DNA of 64,000 bases from Acinetobacter sp. ANC 4169 (GTDB lineage Bacteria; Pseudomonadota; Gammaproteobacteria; Pseudomonadales; Moraxellaceae). Every line of letters begins with the position of its first letter. The first letter of the stretch is position 1. A program made the translations under genes and the position numbers. The stretch spans positions 1-64,000 of the forward strand of contig NZ_NEGE01000001.1 in NCBI RefSeq assembly GCF_002135355.1. Reading direction: 5' to 3'. The notes under the pieces are model-generated. The model did not search any database. It saw only the letters and a program-made list of their open reading frames with translations, and was not told the origin of the DNA. Shown in pieces: positions 1 to 8,578 of this stretch.

Positions 1-39
1 AGCGTTCAATCTGAGCCATGATCAAACTCTTCAGTTTAA
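1..39 (-). rRNA. rrs: 16S ribosomal RNA, 5' end only
   Basis: The reverse complement of the first bases reads AGAGTTTGATCATGGCTCAG, the universal 5' segment of bacterial 16S rRNA, continuing into ATTGAACGCT. The gene reads off the left edge, so only its first 35-40 nucleotides are present. The mature 5' end is placed at about position 38 because TTTAAACTGAAGAG precedes the conserved motif, as in Acinetobacter. The exact end is set by RNase processing and could be a few bases off. Confidence 0.95.
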
Positions 40-205
40 AATCAGTAGTAGCTTAAAGGCTACCAATCTTGGCTCATCAATTTTCTGACAAATATTTCTC
101 AAATAAACTTCGAGTAATTTCTACCATCAATCAATGAAAATAATTTCGATCGATCAACCAGTAAAAATCCACACAAGTTGTTCTTCATAATCTCTTAATG
201 ATCTT

Positions 206-228
206 CTTGCTGGTTCGTCACCAGCAAG
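206..228 (-). other. Hairpin in the rRNA leader
   Basis: CTTGCTGG and CCAGCAAG form an 8-bp perfect stem with a 7-nt loop in the transcribed leader, about 170 nt upstream of mature 16S. A TGTGTGG element follows at about 170-176. The arrangement resembles the boxB/boxC part of rRNA antitermination leaders, but no clear boxA was identified, so the function is inferred. Confidence 0.45.
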
Positions 229-280
229 TAACGTTCAACACTTAACGTTTCGTTTCGTGTATCTCGTCGGGATGCAGCGT

Positions 281-342
281 ATTCTATAGAGTTTTCAAAC
301 CAACACAACCCCTATTATAGAATTTTCTATAATTTTGCATTC
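281..342 (-). promoter_or_regulatory. Candidate rRNA operon promoters
   Basis: On the minus strand TTGTGT (308-303) and TAGAAT (286-281) are separated by 16 bp, a sigma70 arrangement with the short spacer usual in rRNA P1 promoters. It lies about 240 bp before 16S. A second -10 candidate, TATAAT at 319-314, lies just upstream but has only a poor -35 (GAATGC). The flanking DNA is very AT-rich, as expected of an UP element. This is prediction from motifs only. Confidence 0.45.
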
Positions 343-478
343 GAGTGTTTGTTTTTTAACCCAGAAAGGTATTTTTAGCATATTTAAAGGTTATTTTGAG
401 TGTTTTTTACACATTGCAACATTCATTTTTTAGATCATCTCGACCATTTTAATTTTTAATCTTCCCTATCAAAATAAT

Positions 479-501
479 AAAACCAGCTTTATGCTGGTTT
501 T
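479..501 (-). terminator. Terminator of the DUF2057 gene
   Basis: AAAACCAGC and GCTGGTTTT form a stem with a short loop just after the stop at 513 (minus-strand reading), followed by ATTATTTT. It also separates this gene from the rRNA promoter region; 345-478 is AT-rich with nothing recognised. Confidence 0.7.
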
Positions 502-512
502 ATTTAAATTTA

Positions 513-1160
513 TTAATTGGAATGCTCTGCTAACCATGACATAAACTTCTGACGTTCTGCCTTATTTGCTTTTTGCCATAATTGAATCAGTTGCTGATCG
601 CCAGTGACAGCTAAAGCTCCTGACTCACTAGAGGCAACTGCCGCTTGTATATATACAGGTGCAGGCTGATTCTGCAAAGCTGTTTTCTTTTGCGTTAAAT
701 CTGTAGTTTTTGAAAATATACCCTGTCCCAGCCAAGGTTTTTGCTCTGTGTTTGCACCCGCTTGTTGAACCAGTATCTGATTATTTTTATCAAATAGTGC
801 AACAATGGGTTGTTCAGCATATTTTTTGGCAGCTTCAAAATTTGCTGGTGCATTGACCAAGTTTAGTCGATATTCTGCACCATCTTTTAAATCTGGTGTT
901 TTAATAGTCACAACACCAGATTTCACAATATCGTGTTCACCATTCAAATGTTCAAAATACTGGGTGTAACGCACACTGATACTGCTAGTCCCTGCATCGA
1001 CTTTATATTGATTGTTCTTGGCACGAAATAATCCGGAATTAACTTCCTGATCATTTACCGCTAGAATTTTAATTTCTTCTGGTGCTGAAATAGTGACTGC
1101 TGAAAATGCAGTACCACTTAGCATCAATGCAGCTGCAGCAACAGTTAATTTTAGGCTCAT
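513..1160 (-). CDS. Exported DUF2057 (YccT/CsgI-like) family protein
   Basis: A protein of about 215 residues with a clear N-terminal signal peptide (hydrophobic core from residue 5 to about 20, Ala-X-Ala-type cleavage near TAFSA). The body, with the 'ISAPEEIKILAVNDQEV' opening and alternating strands, matches the DUF2057/YccT family. Those are small periplasmic proteins; E. coli YccT (CsgI) affects curli assembly, but no curli genes are in view, so the role here is unknown. The start is the ATG at 1160, with an AAGAGA Shine-Dalgarno; an upstream in-frame extension of 20 residues would spoil the signal peptide. The gene stands alone, with its own terminator at 479-501. Confidence 0.8.
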   Translation of the reverse strand: MSLKLTVAAAALMLSGTAFSAVTISAPEEIKILAVNDQEVNSGLFRAKNNQYKVDAGTSSISVRYTQYFEHLNGEHDIVKSGVVTIKTPDLKDGAEYRLNLVNAPANFEAAKKYAEQPIVALFDKNNQILVQQAGANTEQKPWLGQGIFSKTTDLTQKKTALQNQPAPVYIQAAVASSESGALAVTGDQQLIQLWQKANKAERQKFMSWLAEHSN

Positions 1161-1320
1161 CCCACTATCTCTTCTTTGAATGTTAAAAATATATTGCACT
1201 ATGCAATTAACAAATGACAATTTTATGACAAAGCTATTTTTAATACAGCTGTATTTTCAAGACTTTATTGAGATAAGCTTTGCAACTTAACTGATTTATC
1301 TGCAATTCGCTTTATCAATA

Positions 1321-1346
1321 AAAAGAGTGCTGTTTTAGCACTCTCT
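1321..1346 (-). terminator. Terminator after the first nitroreductase gene
   Basis: Stem AGAGTGCT/AGCACTCT with a 5-nt loop, followed on the minus strand by TTTTTATT. It lies 25 bp past the stop codon of the gene at 1372. Confidence 0.75.
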
Positions 1347-1371
1347 TAACTTCACTTAAATGAAACATTCA

Positions 1372-1965
1372 TCAGTCAAATCTTTTGAAACGAATACTAT
1401 CGTCAAGAAATGTTTTTTCTCCCGCTGGTGCCTCAATTGAGCCAAATACCAGTTCAGCACGTAGCTTCCAGTGTTTAGGAATACCGAAGGTTACTGCCAC
1501 TTCATCATCAATCACAGGATTGTAATGCTGTAAAGAAGCACCAATATGCTGTTCTGCCAATGATGACCATACTGCAAATTGTGCAATTCCGGTGGAATGC
1601 TCTGACCATGCCGGAAAATGTTCAGCATATAAGGGAAATTGTTCTTGAAGCGACTTTACCGCGTCTTGATCTTCAAAAAACAATACCGTGCCATATCCTG
1701 CCGCAAAACTGTTAATTTTTGCATTGGTATTTTCAAATGCACCTTCTGGTACGAGTTTACGCAATGTTTCGCGTACAATATTCCAGAATTTTGCATGTGA
1801 GGCACCATATAGAGTCACCACACGCGAAGTTTGTGAATTAAAAGCCGAAGGACTATGGCGCACAGCATTTTTAATGACATCTTCTATTTGATCTGCTGTG
1901 ATCGAAACGTTTTGACCAATTGCATAAATAGTACGGCGTTGTTTCATATGGGCTAAAAATGACAT
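1372..1965 (-). CDS. Nitroreductase family protein (Frm2/HBN1-like)
   Basis: A 197-residue protein of the FMN-dependent nitroreductase fold. The N-terminal 'KQRRTIYAIG' segment and the 'SPSAFNSQTSRVV' motif (about residues 38-50) are the flavin-phosphate and ribityl contacts seen in the short Frm2/HBN1/YdgI group. The 'GIGASLQHYNP' equivalent sits near residue 145. Such enzymes reduce nitroaromatics or quinones with NAD(P)H; the natural substrate is unknown. The ATG at 1965 is preceded by AAGGTGAATCC, a usable Shine-Dalgarno. Its paralogue lies immediately upstream on the same strand (2153-2839) with a separate terminator, so the two are probably transcribed separately. Confidence 0.85.
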   Translation of the reverse strand: MSFLAHMKQRRTIYAIGQNVSITADQIEDVIKNAVRHSPSAFNSQTSRVVTLYGASHAKFWNIVRETLRKLVPEGAFENTNAKINSFAAGYGTVLFFEDQDAVKSLQEQFPLYAEHFPAWSEHSTGIAQFAVWSSLAEQHIGASLQHYNPVIDDEVAVTFGIPKHWKLRAELVFGSIEAPAGEKTFLDDSIRFKRFD

Positions 1966-2108
1966 GGATTCACCTTCTTTGAATTTTAATAAGCGGATTA
2001 GAATGGATTGATCTTATGTTAATTTTAGAAGCACTACATCATTAAAAAAGTGACATTGTGTTTTATTTATAGAACAATTTCACAGCTGATATTCATCTGA
2101 TATCAAAA

Positions 2109-2133
2109 TAAAAAAGCACCCTCACGGGTGCTT
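2109..2133 (-). terminator. Terminator after the second nitroreductase gene
   Basis: AAGCACCC/GGGTGCTT stem with a 4-nt loop, followed on the minus strand by TTTTATTTTG. It lies 20 bp past the stop at 2153. Confidence 0.75.
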
Positions 2134-2152
2134 GATTCATATAGCGATGAGA

Positions 2153-2839
2153 TTAACTCAAAATTCTAAATCGCTCAGCGTTCTGAGGTTCCTGTTTGAT
2201 CTCTGCTTGTTGCTCTATAGAACCAAATACCAGTTGTGCCCGTAACAACCAGGATTCCTCAATATGAAAATGTTCCGAAACTGCCGTATCAATACTCGGA
2301 TTATAATGTTGCAAACAAGCACCGATACCTGAATCAGCCAAGGCTGTCCATACTGCATATTGCGCCATACCCGACGTCTGTTCTGACCAGATTGGAAAAT
2401 CATCAGCATTAAAAGGCATTTTCTTTTGCAATTTTTGTATGGTGTTCTGATCTTCATAGAACAGTACGGTTCCATATCCTGCCATACATTGCTCTATTTT
2501 CATTTCCGTACCGGCAAATACATGTACAGCAACTAATTTGCGTTGTACTTCTTTAACAATTTGCCAAAATTGCTGATGGGAATCGCCAAATAAAACTACA
2601 ATTCTTGAACTTTGAGAATTTAATGCAGACGGACAACTTTTTACTGCTTCCTGAATAAGCTGGGTCAAGTAAGTCTGGCTAAGATGAACCTTTTTTCCCA
2701 ACACATAAATACTGCGACGCTTTTTCAAATGATCAACAAAAGTTAATTCATGAAACTCATCTGTGGTTCTTTTTTTCAATTTCAATTCTTTGGTGATATC
2801 TGCCGTTAGAACCTGACCAATTTTCTCTAATAACGCCAC
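2153..2839 (-). CDS. Nitroreductase family protein, paralogue with N-terminal extension
   Basis: The second of two tandem nitroreductase-like genes. From residue 35 or so it aligns with its neighbour: 'KKRRSIYVLGKK', 'CPSALNSQSSRIVVLFG', 'GYGTVLFYEDQ' and 'GIGACLQHYNP' all recur. It adds a charged N-terminal segment of about 30 residues that the neighbour lacks. I chose the GTG at 2839 because GGGGAG lies 7 nt upstream; the longest frame begins at a TTG at 2875 with no ribosome-binding site. Function is presumably NAD(P)H-dependent flavin reduction of an unknown substrate. The pair looks like an old tandem duplication that has diverged. Confidence 0.8.
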   Translation of the reverse strand: MALLEKIGQVLTADITKELKLKKRTTDEFHELTFVDHLKKRRSIYVLGKKVHLSQTYLTQLIQEAVKSCPSALNSQSSRIVVLFGDSHQQFWQIVKEVQRKLVAVHVFAGTEMKIEQCMAGYGTVLFYEDQNTIQKLQKKMPFNADDFPIWSEQTSGMAQYAVWTALADSGIGACLQHYNPSIDTAVSEHFHIEESWLLRAQLVFGSIEQQAEIKQEPQNAERFRILS

Positions 2840-2959
2840 AGCAGTACTCCCCAATACGAATGCTAAAGCTTGCAATATTTTAATATTCTAGCGGTTTTAT
2901 GAGAGGGTTCTTGGATCAGAGATTTTTGAATGTTGCTTTTTAAAGCAAACAATTATTAT

Positions 2960-2992
2960 AAAAACAACAAACTCCGCATTTAGCGGAGTTTG
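2960..2992 (-). terminator. Terminator after ftsY
   Basis: CAAACTCCGC/GCGGAGTTTG stem of 10 bp with a 5-nt loop, followed on the minus strand by TTGTTTTTAT. It begins 18 bp after the ftsY stop. Confidence 0.75.
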
Positions 2993-3010
2993 TGTGAAAT
3001 ATCACGCATT

Positions 3011-4111
3011 TTACTTTTCAGTTTCAAATAACGCAGCAACAAACGATTTTGCCGAAAACGGGCGTAAATCATCAATTTTCTCGCCTACACCAATAAAGCG
3101 AATAGGCACATGGGTACGGCTTGCAATGTTAAATAACACCCCACCTTTAGCGGTACCATCCAACTTGGTAATGGTCAGTCCTGTCAGACCTACAGCTTCA
3201 TCAAACATTTCAACTTGATTAATTGCATTTTGACCTGTGCCGGCATCGACCACCAACATAATTTCATGCGGTGCGGTCGCATCAATTTTTTGCATCACTC
3301 GTTTTACTTTGGTGAGTTCCTGCATCAAATTGCTCTTGTTATGCAAACGTCCTGCTGTATCAGCTATTAGCACATCCACACCTTTAGCACGTGCACTTTC
3401 AAAAGCATCAAAGATGACTGACGCACTGTCTGCACCATGGCCCTGTGCGACCACTGAAATATTATTGCGCTCGCCCCAAATCTGGAGCTGTTCAGTCGCT
3501 GCTGCACGGAAAGTATCCCCCGCGGCCAACATGACTTTTTTACCTTCACCCTGTAAACGTTTTGCCAGTTTACCAATGGTTGTGGTTTTACCCACGCCAT
3601 TCACACCTACCACCAAAATCACAAATGGATTTTTGTTCGGATCAATATGTAAAGGTTTAACACGCGGTGCCAACAAAGCCACCAATTCTTCTTGCAGTGC
3701 TTTGTAGAGCGAGTGCGAATAGATCAAATAGCCACGTTCAGTACGCTCAGTCAAGTTAGCAATAATGGTTTTAGTTGCCTCTACACCAATATCTGCAACC
3801 AGTAATTGCTCTTCAACTTCTTCCAGCAATTCATCATCGATTTCTTTCCCACCAATGAGAATGTTGACCATACCATCGGCAAGGTTTTTACGGGTTTTAG
3901 TCAACCCTACTTTCATACGGCCGAAAAAGCCGCCTTTAGATGTATCATCTTGCGCTGTTTCCGTGGCTACAGGCGCAGAAACAGCTATTTGTTCATTTTG
4001 AGTTTCAACAATAGGGATATTTACCGCAGGTAAATTCGGTAAAGTGACATCGTCATCCCCGATATCAGCATCAATCAAAAATTTATTTTGCCCATTAGAT
4101 TGCTGTTGCAT
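3011..4111 (-). CDS. ftsY: Signal recognition particle receptor FtsY
   Basis: FtsY is the membrane-associated GTPase that docks SRP-ribosome complexes at the SecYEG translocon. The 366-residue protein shows the NG-domain order: a helical N domain from about residue 65, the G1 loop GVNGVGKTT at 169-177, then DTFRAAA, DTAGR and [10 protein letters not shown]. The acidic, proline-containing N-terminal 60 residues form the variable A domain, short compared with E. coli. The ATG at 4111 begins MQQQSNG. The gene is transcribed away from the M16 peptidase pair and is not accompanied by ftsE/ftsX here. Confidence 0.97.
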   Translation of the reverse strand: MQQQSNGQNKFLIDADIGDDDVTLPNLPAVNIPIVETQNEQIAVSAPVATETAQDDTSKGGFFGRMKVGLTKTRKNLADGMVNILIGGKEIDDELLEEVEEQLLVADIGVEATKTIIANLTERTERGYLIYSHSLYKALQEELVALLAPRVKPLHIDPNKNPFVILVVGVNGVGKTTTIGKLAKRLQGEGKKVMLAAGDTFRAAATEQLQIWGERNNISVVAQGHGADSASVIFDAFESARAKGVDVLIADTAGRLHNKSNLMQELTKVKRVMQKIDATAPHEIMLVVDAGTGQNAINQVEMFDEAVGLTGLTITKLDGTAKGGVLFNIASRTHVPIRFIGVGEKIDDLRPFSAKSFVAALFETEK

Positions 4112-4281
4112 GCCGAATCCTTGAAAAGCATTGCGTTAAAAAACAAGAATTCTAGCATAGTTTTGTCGCGCATTTCCCAGTAGACATTGAACACACCAAA
4201 AACCAACAACTTAAGCTTGCTTTCAAATTGGAGTTTCTGAAAAGATATTTATAAATTTAATTCATCACTTTGGTAAGTCTT

Positions 4282-5676
4282 GTGCTCAAAAGTTACCTCT
4301 CACTTTTTCCAAAGCTGACTTTTTTTAAAAAGTATATTTTAGCCATGAGCCTTACTTTAGTCGCCATGCAAAGTGGCTTGCTGCATGCTGAAACGCATAG
4401 TGCATTAGCACGCACTAGCTTCGAAACCACACTCAAGAATGGCTTAAAAGTGATTATCCGCGAAGACCATCGTTCTCCCATGGTGATGACGCAAATTTGG
4501 TATCGCGTGGGCAGTAGTGATGAATCTGGGAATTTACTAGGAATCTCGCATGTACTGGAACATATGATGTTTAAAGGTACGCAAAAAGTTCCCAATGACG
4601 AGTTTACCCGATTAAGTCGTATGTATGGTGGACGCACCAATGCTTCAACTTTTACCAATTACACCAATTATTATCAGCTTTATCCCAAAACCTATTTACC
4701 GATGGCTTTGGAACTTGAAGCAGACCGCATGAGCAACTTGTTGTTACGCCAACAAGATTTTGACCCGGAAATTAAAGTGGTCATGGAAGAACGGCGCTTG
4801 CGTACCGACGACAACCCCACAGCACTGGCTTTTGAACGTTTTAAATGGATTACTTATCCAACCAGCCATTATCGCCAGCCGGTGATTGGGCACATGAAAA
4901 ACCTGCAAAACATTCGGCTGGAAGATGTCAAAAAATGGTATCGCGACTGGTATAGCCCGAATAATGCCATCTTGATTATTGTCGGCGATGTAAACGCTGA
5001 AAATGCTTTACTGCAAGTGCAAAAGTATTTTGCCGATATTCCTGCCCGAAAAACCCCGCCACGTAATGACGTATTAGAATTTGATCATATCGGTTATCGG
5101 CATATGGAACTGAATCTGCCGGTTAAAGTGCCGAACCTTTTTATGGCCTGGAACGTGCGTTCACTACCTACAGCAAAAAATCCGCAAGATGCGTATGCCT
5201 TAACCATTATTAAAAACATTTTGGACAGTGGAATTTCTTCACGACTGCAAGATCGGCTGGTGCGCGATAAAAAAATATTGACTGCAGTCAGTGTGTCCTA
5301 TGACCCCTATAGTCGCGGAGACAGCTTGGTGAGTATTTCGGCCTTGCCCGCTGAAGGCGTGAGTTTGCAAGAGGCTGAAAAAGCTATTCAGGCTGAAATT
5401 GAGCTGTTAAAAACAGAGTTGATTAAACCCGAAGAAGTCAACCGCGTGACAGCGAAATATGTCTCCAATTTAGTCTATAGCCAAGATGACATTGCCGGGC
5501 AAACCCGAATGATGGGTAATCTGGAAATCAATGGCTTAAGCTTTCGCTTGATGGATGAATTACCAAAACATTTTGAAACCGTTAGCCCACAGGATATTCA
5601 GCGCGTGGCGAATGTTTATTTTAGCCGGGACAATCTGAGCACATTATATCTTTCGCCTGAAAATAAAGCCCAATAA
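4282..5676 (+). CDS. Exported M16 family zinc metallopeptidase (pitrilysin-like)
   Basis: A half-size M16 peptidase of about 464 residues. The inverted zinc motif HxxEH is intact (H90, E93, H94 in HVLEHMMF), with the downstream 'LELEADRM' segment supplying the third ligand. A hydrophobic stretch ending at LLHA-ET near residue 36 is a signal peptide, placing the enzyme in the periplasm. The start is uncertain: I use the GTG at 4282, with GGTAAG upstream; a TTG at 4270 and an ATG at 4345 are alternatives. It abuts the next gene, an M16 homologue without the zinc motif, so the two probably form a heterodimer. Substrate unknown. Confidence 0.88.
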   Translation: MLKSYLSLFPKLTFFKKYILAMSLTLVAMQSGLLHAETHSALARTSFETTLKNGLKVIIREDHRSPMVMTQIWYRVGSSDESGNLLGISHVLEHMMFKGTQKVPNDEFTRLSRMYGGRTNASTFTNYTNYYQLYPKTYLPMALELEADRMSNLLLRQQDFDPEIKVVMEERRLRTDDNPTALAFERFKWITYPTSHYRQPVIGHMKNLQNIRLEDVKKWYRDWYSPNNAILIIVGDVNAENALLQVQKYFADIPARKTPPRNDVLEFDHIGYRHMELNLPVKVPNLFMAWNVRSLPTAKNPQDAYALTIIKNILDSGISSRLQDRLVRDKKILTAVSVSYDPYSRGDSLVSISALPAEGVSLQEAEKAIQAEIELLKTELIKPEEVNRVTAKYVSNLVYSQDDIAGQTRMMGNLEINGLSFRLMDELPKHFETVSPQDIQRVANVYFSRDNLSTLYLSPENKAQ

Positions 5677-5687
5677 TGGAATTTACC

Positions 5688-7268
5688 ATGATCAAGCTGC
5701 ATCCTTTTCTTATTTTCAGTTGCATGATCTGGGCTCAAGCCCTAATGGCGGATGTGGATTTAGATAGCATTCCAGATGACAACCCGACTCAGCTCTCATC
5801 TATTCCCCTGTTACAAAGCTTAAAAATTAACCATCAACAAAGTCAATTTTATGCGCCCTATGTACATGAGCTGAAAAACAAATATAAAGTTCGCACGCTA
5901 TTTGTAGAATCAGCAGAATTGCCCATAGTTGATATTCAGCTGACATTTAATGCTGGCTCGGCCCGAGATGAAGAAATCGCACCCGGCTTATATGGCCTTG
6001 CCAATATGGCGGCAAAACTGATTGATGAAGGCACAGAAAACTATACAGCCTATGAAATTGCCAGTGCATTTGAAAACGTGGGAGCGCGATTTAGTGCGCA
6101 AGCCTATAGGGATATGTTCATTGTAAAATTACGGGTATTGTCTGATCCTCAAAAACTTGAACCCGCCTTAGCCATGATGATGGAGCTTTTAAACCATGCC
6201 CGCTTTGAAAAATCCAGTATCAGTCTGGTCTTAAGCAACACCCAAGTCGGACAAAAGCAAATTCAGGAAAACCCAAGCCGAATGATGAATATTCTGTTTT
6301 ATCGGGCTTTATATGGAAAACATGCCTATGCCGAACCCATTACCGGAACTCAGCGCAGCATCAGCAAAATCACACCAGCCCAATTAAAACAATTTAGTGA
6401 TCAATTTTTGGTGGCACAAAACCTGAACATTGCCATTACAGGTCAACTCAGTCCCAAACTGGCACAGCAACTTTCTGAACGTATTGCCGGCAACCTGAAA
6501 CAAGGTGAAAAAGCCAAATCCCTGGCTCAACCCGTCGATAAATCAAGTTTTGATATCCGCCACATTAAATTCAATTCCACTCAGGCACATGTAATGATGG
6601 GTCAATTAGGCCCTTCACGTTTTGATCCAGATCGGCTAGCCCTGGAAGTTGCCAATCAGATGTTTGGTGGAAGTGGCTTCAACTCTATCTTGATGAAAGA
6701 ACTGCGGATTAAGCGCGGTTTGAGTTATGGGGCTTATAGTTCATTTTCATTTAGCCAGGCTCCAGGAAGCTTTAGCTTCAGCTATTCTACCCGTCAAGAT
6801 CAACTGCTCGATAGCCTGCAAGTCGCTCATCAGGCATTGGTCAATTTTGTCAAACAACCCATTGACCAGAAACAGCTGGAAGAAACCAAGGCAGGCATGT
6901 TACGCGCCTTTCCAAATAATTATAGTAGCAATGCCAATATTAATGCCCAGTTAGGTTCTATAGGATTTTACAACCAGCCAGCGGACTACTTGAGTAACTA
7001 TCCAAAATTATTAGAAAAAATTACCGCACAAGATGTGCAAAACGCCATTCAAAAACATCTGCATCCTGAACGTCTCACCATCATCGTAGTGAATGAGAAA
7101 TTAGATAAAGACGCATTGGAAGCTTTACTAAAACAAGATCTAGATCCACAAATTCCAAAAAACACACCAGCAATTAAGCAGATCCCGGAAACTATTATTG
7201 CTCCAGTTGCAGAGGCGGTAACTGATGCGCCTGTGTCATCTCCAACTGATACGCCTGCATCAATTTAA
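5688..7268 (+). CDS. Exported M16 family protein lacking the zinc-binding motif
   Basis: A 526-residue M16 homologue with a signal peptide (hydrophobic residues 5-20, cleavage near QALMA-DV). Where active enzymes carry HxxEH, this protein has 'LANMAAKLIDEG', so no zinc site can form. The later 'RIKRGLSYGAYSSF' segment matches the conserved R/Y region of the C-terminal M16 domain. By analogy with PqqF-like and mitochondrial processing peptidase pairs it should be the non-catalytic partner of the upstream gene. The start is the ATG at 5688 (GGA about 8 nt before); an ATG at 5676 overlaps the upstream stop. A proline/threonine-rich tail overlaps the convergent gene at 7195. Confidence 0.87.
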   Translation: MIKLHPFLIFSCMIWAQALMADVDLDSIPDDNPTQLSSIPLLQSLKINHQQSQFYAPYVHELKNKYKVRTLFVESAELPIVDIQLTFNAGSARDEEIAPGLYGLANMAAKLIDEGTENYTAYEIASAFENVGARFSAQAYRDMFIVKLRVLSDPQKLEPALAMMMELLNHARFEKSSISLVLSNTQVGQKQIQENPSRMMNILFYRALYGKHAYAEPITGTQRSISKITPAQLKQFSDQFLVAQNLNIAITGQLSPKLAQQLSERIAGNLKQGEKAKSLAQPVDKSSFDIRHIKFNSTQAHVMMGQLGPSRFDPDRLALEVANQMFGGSGFNSILMKELRIKRGLSYGAYSSFSFSQAPGSFSFSYSTRQDQLLDSLQVAHQALVNFVKQPIDQKQLEETKAGMLRAFPNNYSSNANINAQLGSIGFYNQPADYLSNYPKLLEKITAQDVQNAIQKHLHPERLTIIVVNEKLDKDALEALLKQDLDPQIPKNTPAIKQIPETIIAPVAEAVTDAPVSSPTDTPASI

Positions 7269-7515
7269 AATATTGAGCATAAGGAATCTGAGGTTGCTGC
7301 ATCAGCAGCAAAGCCATTTCTTGTGTATCTGGATAATTGGCTTGAGCTGAAAGTTTCACGACATTTTCAAATTGTTGAACCGAAATGGGGCGATGCAGAG
7401 CAATGAAAGCAAGACTCAGGATAATGACGATGATTGTAGCGATAAATCCGTTATAAATATCTTCCAGCTTTATTTGAGATTTTAATTGAACAATTTTTTG
7501 TAAAGCAATATGCAT
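7195..7515 (-). CDS. Small single-TM hypothetical protein
   Basis: A 106-residue protein of unknown function. One strongly hydrophobic segment lies at about residues 24-42, flanked by a charged N-terminus and a Gln-rich soluble C-terminal half. The start is well supported: GAGGTAG sits 4 nt from the ATG at 7515. The 3' end overlaps the C-terminal coding sequence of the convergent M16 gene by 74 bp, which is unusual, but the ribosome-binding site and the membrane segment argue for a real gene. It may be cotranscribed with the other small TM protein at 7622-7984. Confidence 0.6.
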   Translation of the reverse strand: MHIALQKIVQLKSQIKLEDIYNGFIATIIVIILSLAFIALHRPISVQQFENVVKLSAQANYPDTQEMALLLMQQPQIPYAQYFKLMQAYQLEMTQAHQLPPLQLEQ

Positions 7516-7568
7516 AAACTACCTCGAACTCAAGGTAGTGTAGGATGCGGCATGCAGAAGTACAAGCA

Positions 7569-7613
7569 GATTTGCTCAATTTCGCCGCATTCGTAACAGA
7601 AATTGAGCAAATC
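7569..7613. repeat. Perfect 15-bp inverted repeat
   Basis: GATTTGCTCAATTTC (7569-7583) and its exact complement (7599-7613) flank a 15-nt loop between two small leftward genes. No T-run follows on either strand, so it is not a standard terminator. It could be an RNA structure shaping the intercistronic region or a bipartite protein site. Confidence 0.6.
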
Positions 7614-7621
7614 AAAATGAT

Positions 7622-7984
7622 CTAGTAACCGACTACATTCCTGATGAACGCATAATAAAGCACCAGAGCAATAATCCCCATGACCAGGGCAATTGCAAAT
7701 ACACCTACCCCTCTTTCTGCATGTACAGGATGCAGTTCATCATCATCCGCTATGCGCAGCAACTCACCATTATAGAGGCTATAAAAATCCTCACGTTGTT
7801 GCACATCAAGCTGGCGAGTAAAATCGTAAACCCTTTTACGCTGTGCCAGGCAAAAATTTCCTAGATGAATTTCCTGATGGAAAATGGCTTCATCCAGATT
7901 TCTACGGTGCTGATGCGCAAGTTCAATGACTTGTTCTGGAGTGGGAGGCAAATCAAAGGTGAAACCGTCTAATGTTTTTGTCAT
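7622..7984 (-). CDS. Small C-tail-anchored hypothetical protein
   Basis: A 120-residue protein with a soluble, charged, helix-rich N-terminal region (residues 1-90) and a single C-terminal membrane segment (about 92-114, GVFAIALVMGIIALVLYYAF). This topology would anchor it by its tail in the inner membrane, facing the cytoplasm. The start is supported by AAGGAGAATAAC before the ATG at 7984. I do not recognise the family. It lies upstream of, and codirectional with, the TM protein at 7195-7515, with the 15-bp inverted repeat between them. Confidence 0.7.
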   Translation of the reverse strand: MTKTLDGFTFDLPPTPEQVIELAHQHRRNLDEAIFHQEIHLGNFCLAQRKRVYDFTRQLDVQQREDFYSLYNGELLRIADDDELHPVHAERGVGVFAIALVMGIIALVLYYAFIRNVVGY

Positions 7985-8096
7985 GTTATTCTCCTTATGT
8001 TTTCAAATTCCTCTATTAACATACTAAGCAAAACTTATTTTGTATATTGTTTAATCATGTAACCTTGATTTTAATGCTATAGCCCACATATATTGT

Positions 8097-8125
8097 TTGA
8101 CAATCCGAGTTCAATGTAATATTAC
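8097..8125 (+). promoter_or_regulatory. Sigma70-type promoter
   Basis: A perfect -35 TTGACA (8097-8102) and a -10 TATTAC (8120-8125) are 17 bp apart, about 80 bp upstream of the small gene at 8207. The expected transcript would start near 8132. Confidence 0.5.
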
Positions 8126-8206
8126 TTTAACAATACTTAGTTAAATTAGTATCAAGACAAATTTAATAGTCTTACTAGCAATCATAATTACAATAAGGAG
8201 TTTAAT

Positions 8207-8440
8207 ATGATTCAACAACTCTCTCATCAAGACCTAGAACATGCATATGCAGATGCAGTGAATACCATTCAATCTCAAATGATTTTTGCAGATGCAGTTC
8301 AAAAATTGGAAGAAGTCGCTCGTGCTGGGCATGGTAAAGCAGCCTTATTTTTAGCAGAACTTTACTATCAAGGCTTCCGAGTAGAACGTGACTCACTCAA
8401 AGCACAATATTGGCAGAATCTGGCCACGATGCAAGCCTAA
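8207..8440 (+). CDS. Small SEL1/TPR-like helical protein
   Basis: A 77-residue protein. The segment 'ARAGHGKAALFLAELYYQGFRVERDSLKA' (residues 37-65), with A-x-x-G-x-x-x-A spacing and 'LGxLYxxG'-like content, resembles a single SEL1-type repeat, so it may be a small protein-protein adaptor. No signal peptide or membrane segment. AATAAGGAG before the ATG at 8207 is a strong Shine-Dalgarno, with a TTGACA promoter upstream and a terminator directly after. It is therefore an independent transcription unit despite its size. Role unknown. Confidence 0.75.
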   Translation: MIQQLSHQDLEHAYADAVNTIQSQMIFADAVQKLEEVARAGHGKAALFLAELYYQGFRVERDSLKAQYWQNLATMQA

Positions 8441-8444
8441 TCAA

Positions 8445-8467
8445 ACGTCACCAAGGTGGCGTTTTTT
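8445..8467 (+). terminator. Rho-independent terminator
   Basis: ACGTCACC/GGTGGCGT stem (one G-T pair) with a 2-nt loop and six T, starting 5 bp after the stop of the 77-residue gene. Confidence 0.8.
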
Positions 8468-8578
8468 AATCCCTTTTATTTTTAAATACATATTTATTTA
8501 CATTGTTTCTCAAAGCTTACACAGAACTTTCATCTAAATTTCTTACAATAACTGCTGAATTCACTACATGTCTCTGGT

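Noticed and set aside
3237..3707. Long open frame antisense to ftsY
   Set aside because: It is the shadow of ftsY on the opposite strand; composition and reading match no family and ftsY is unambiguous.
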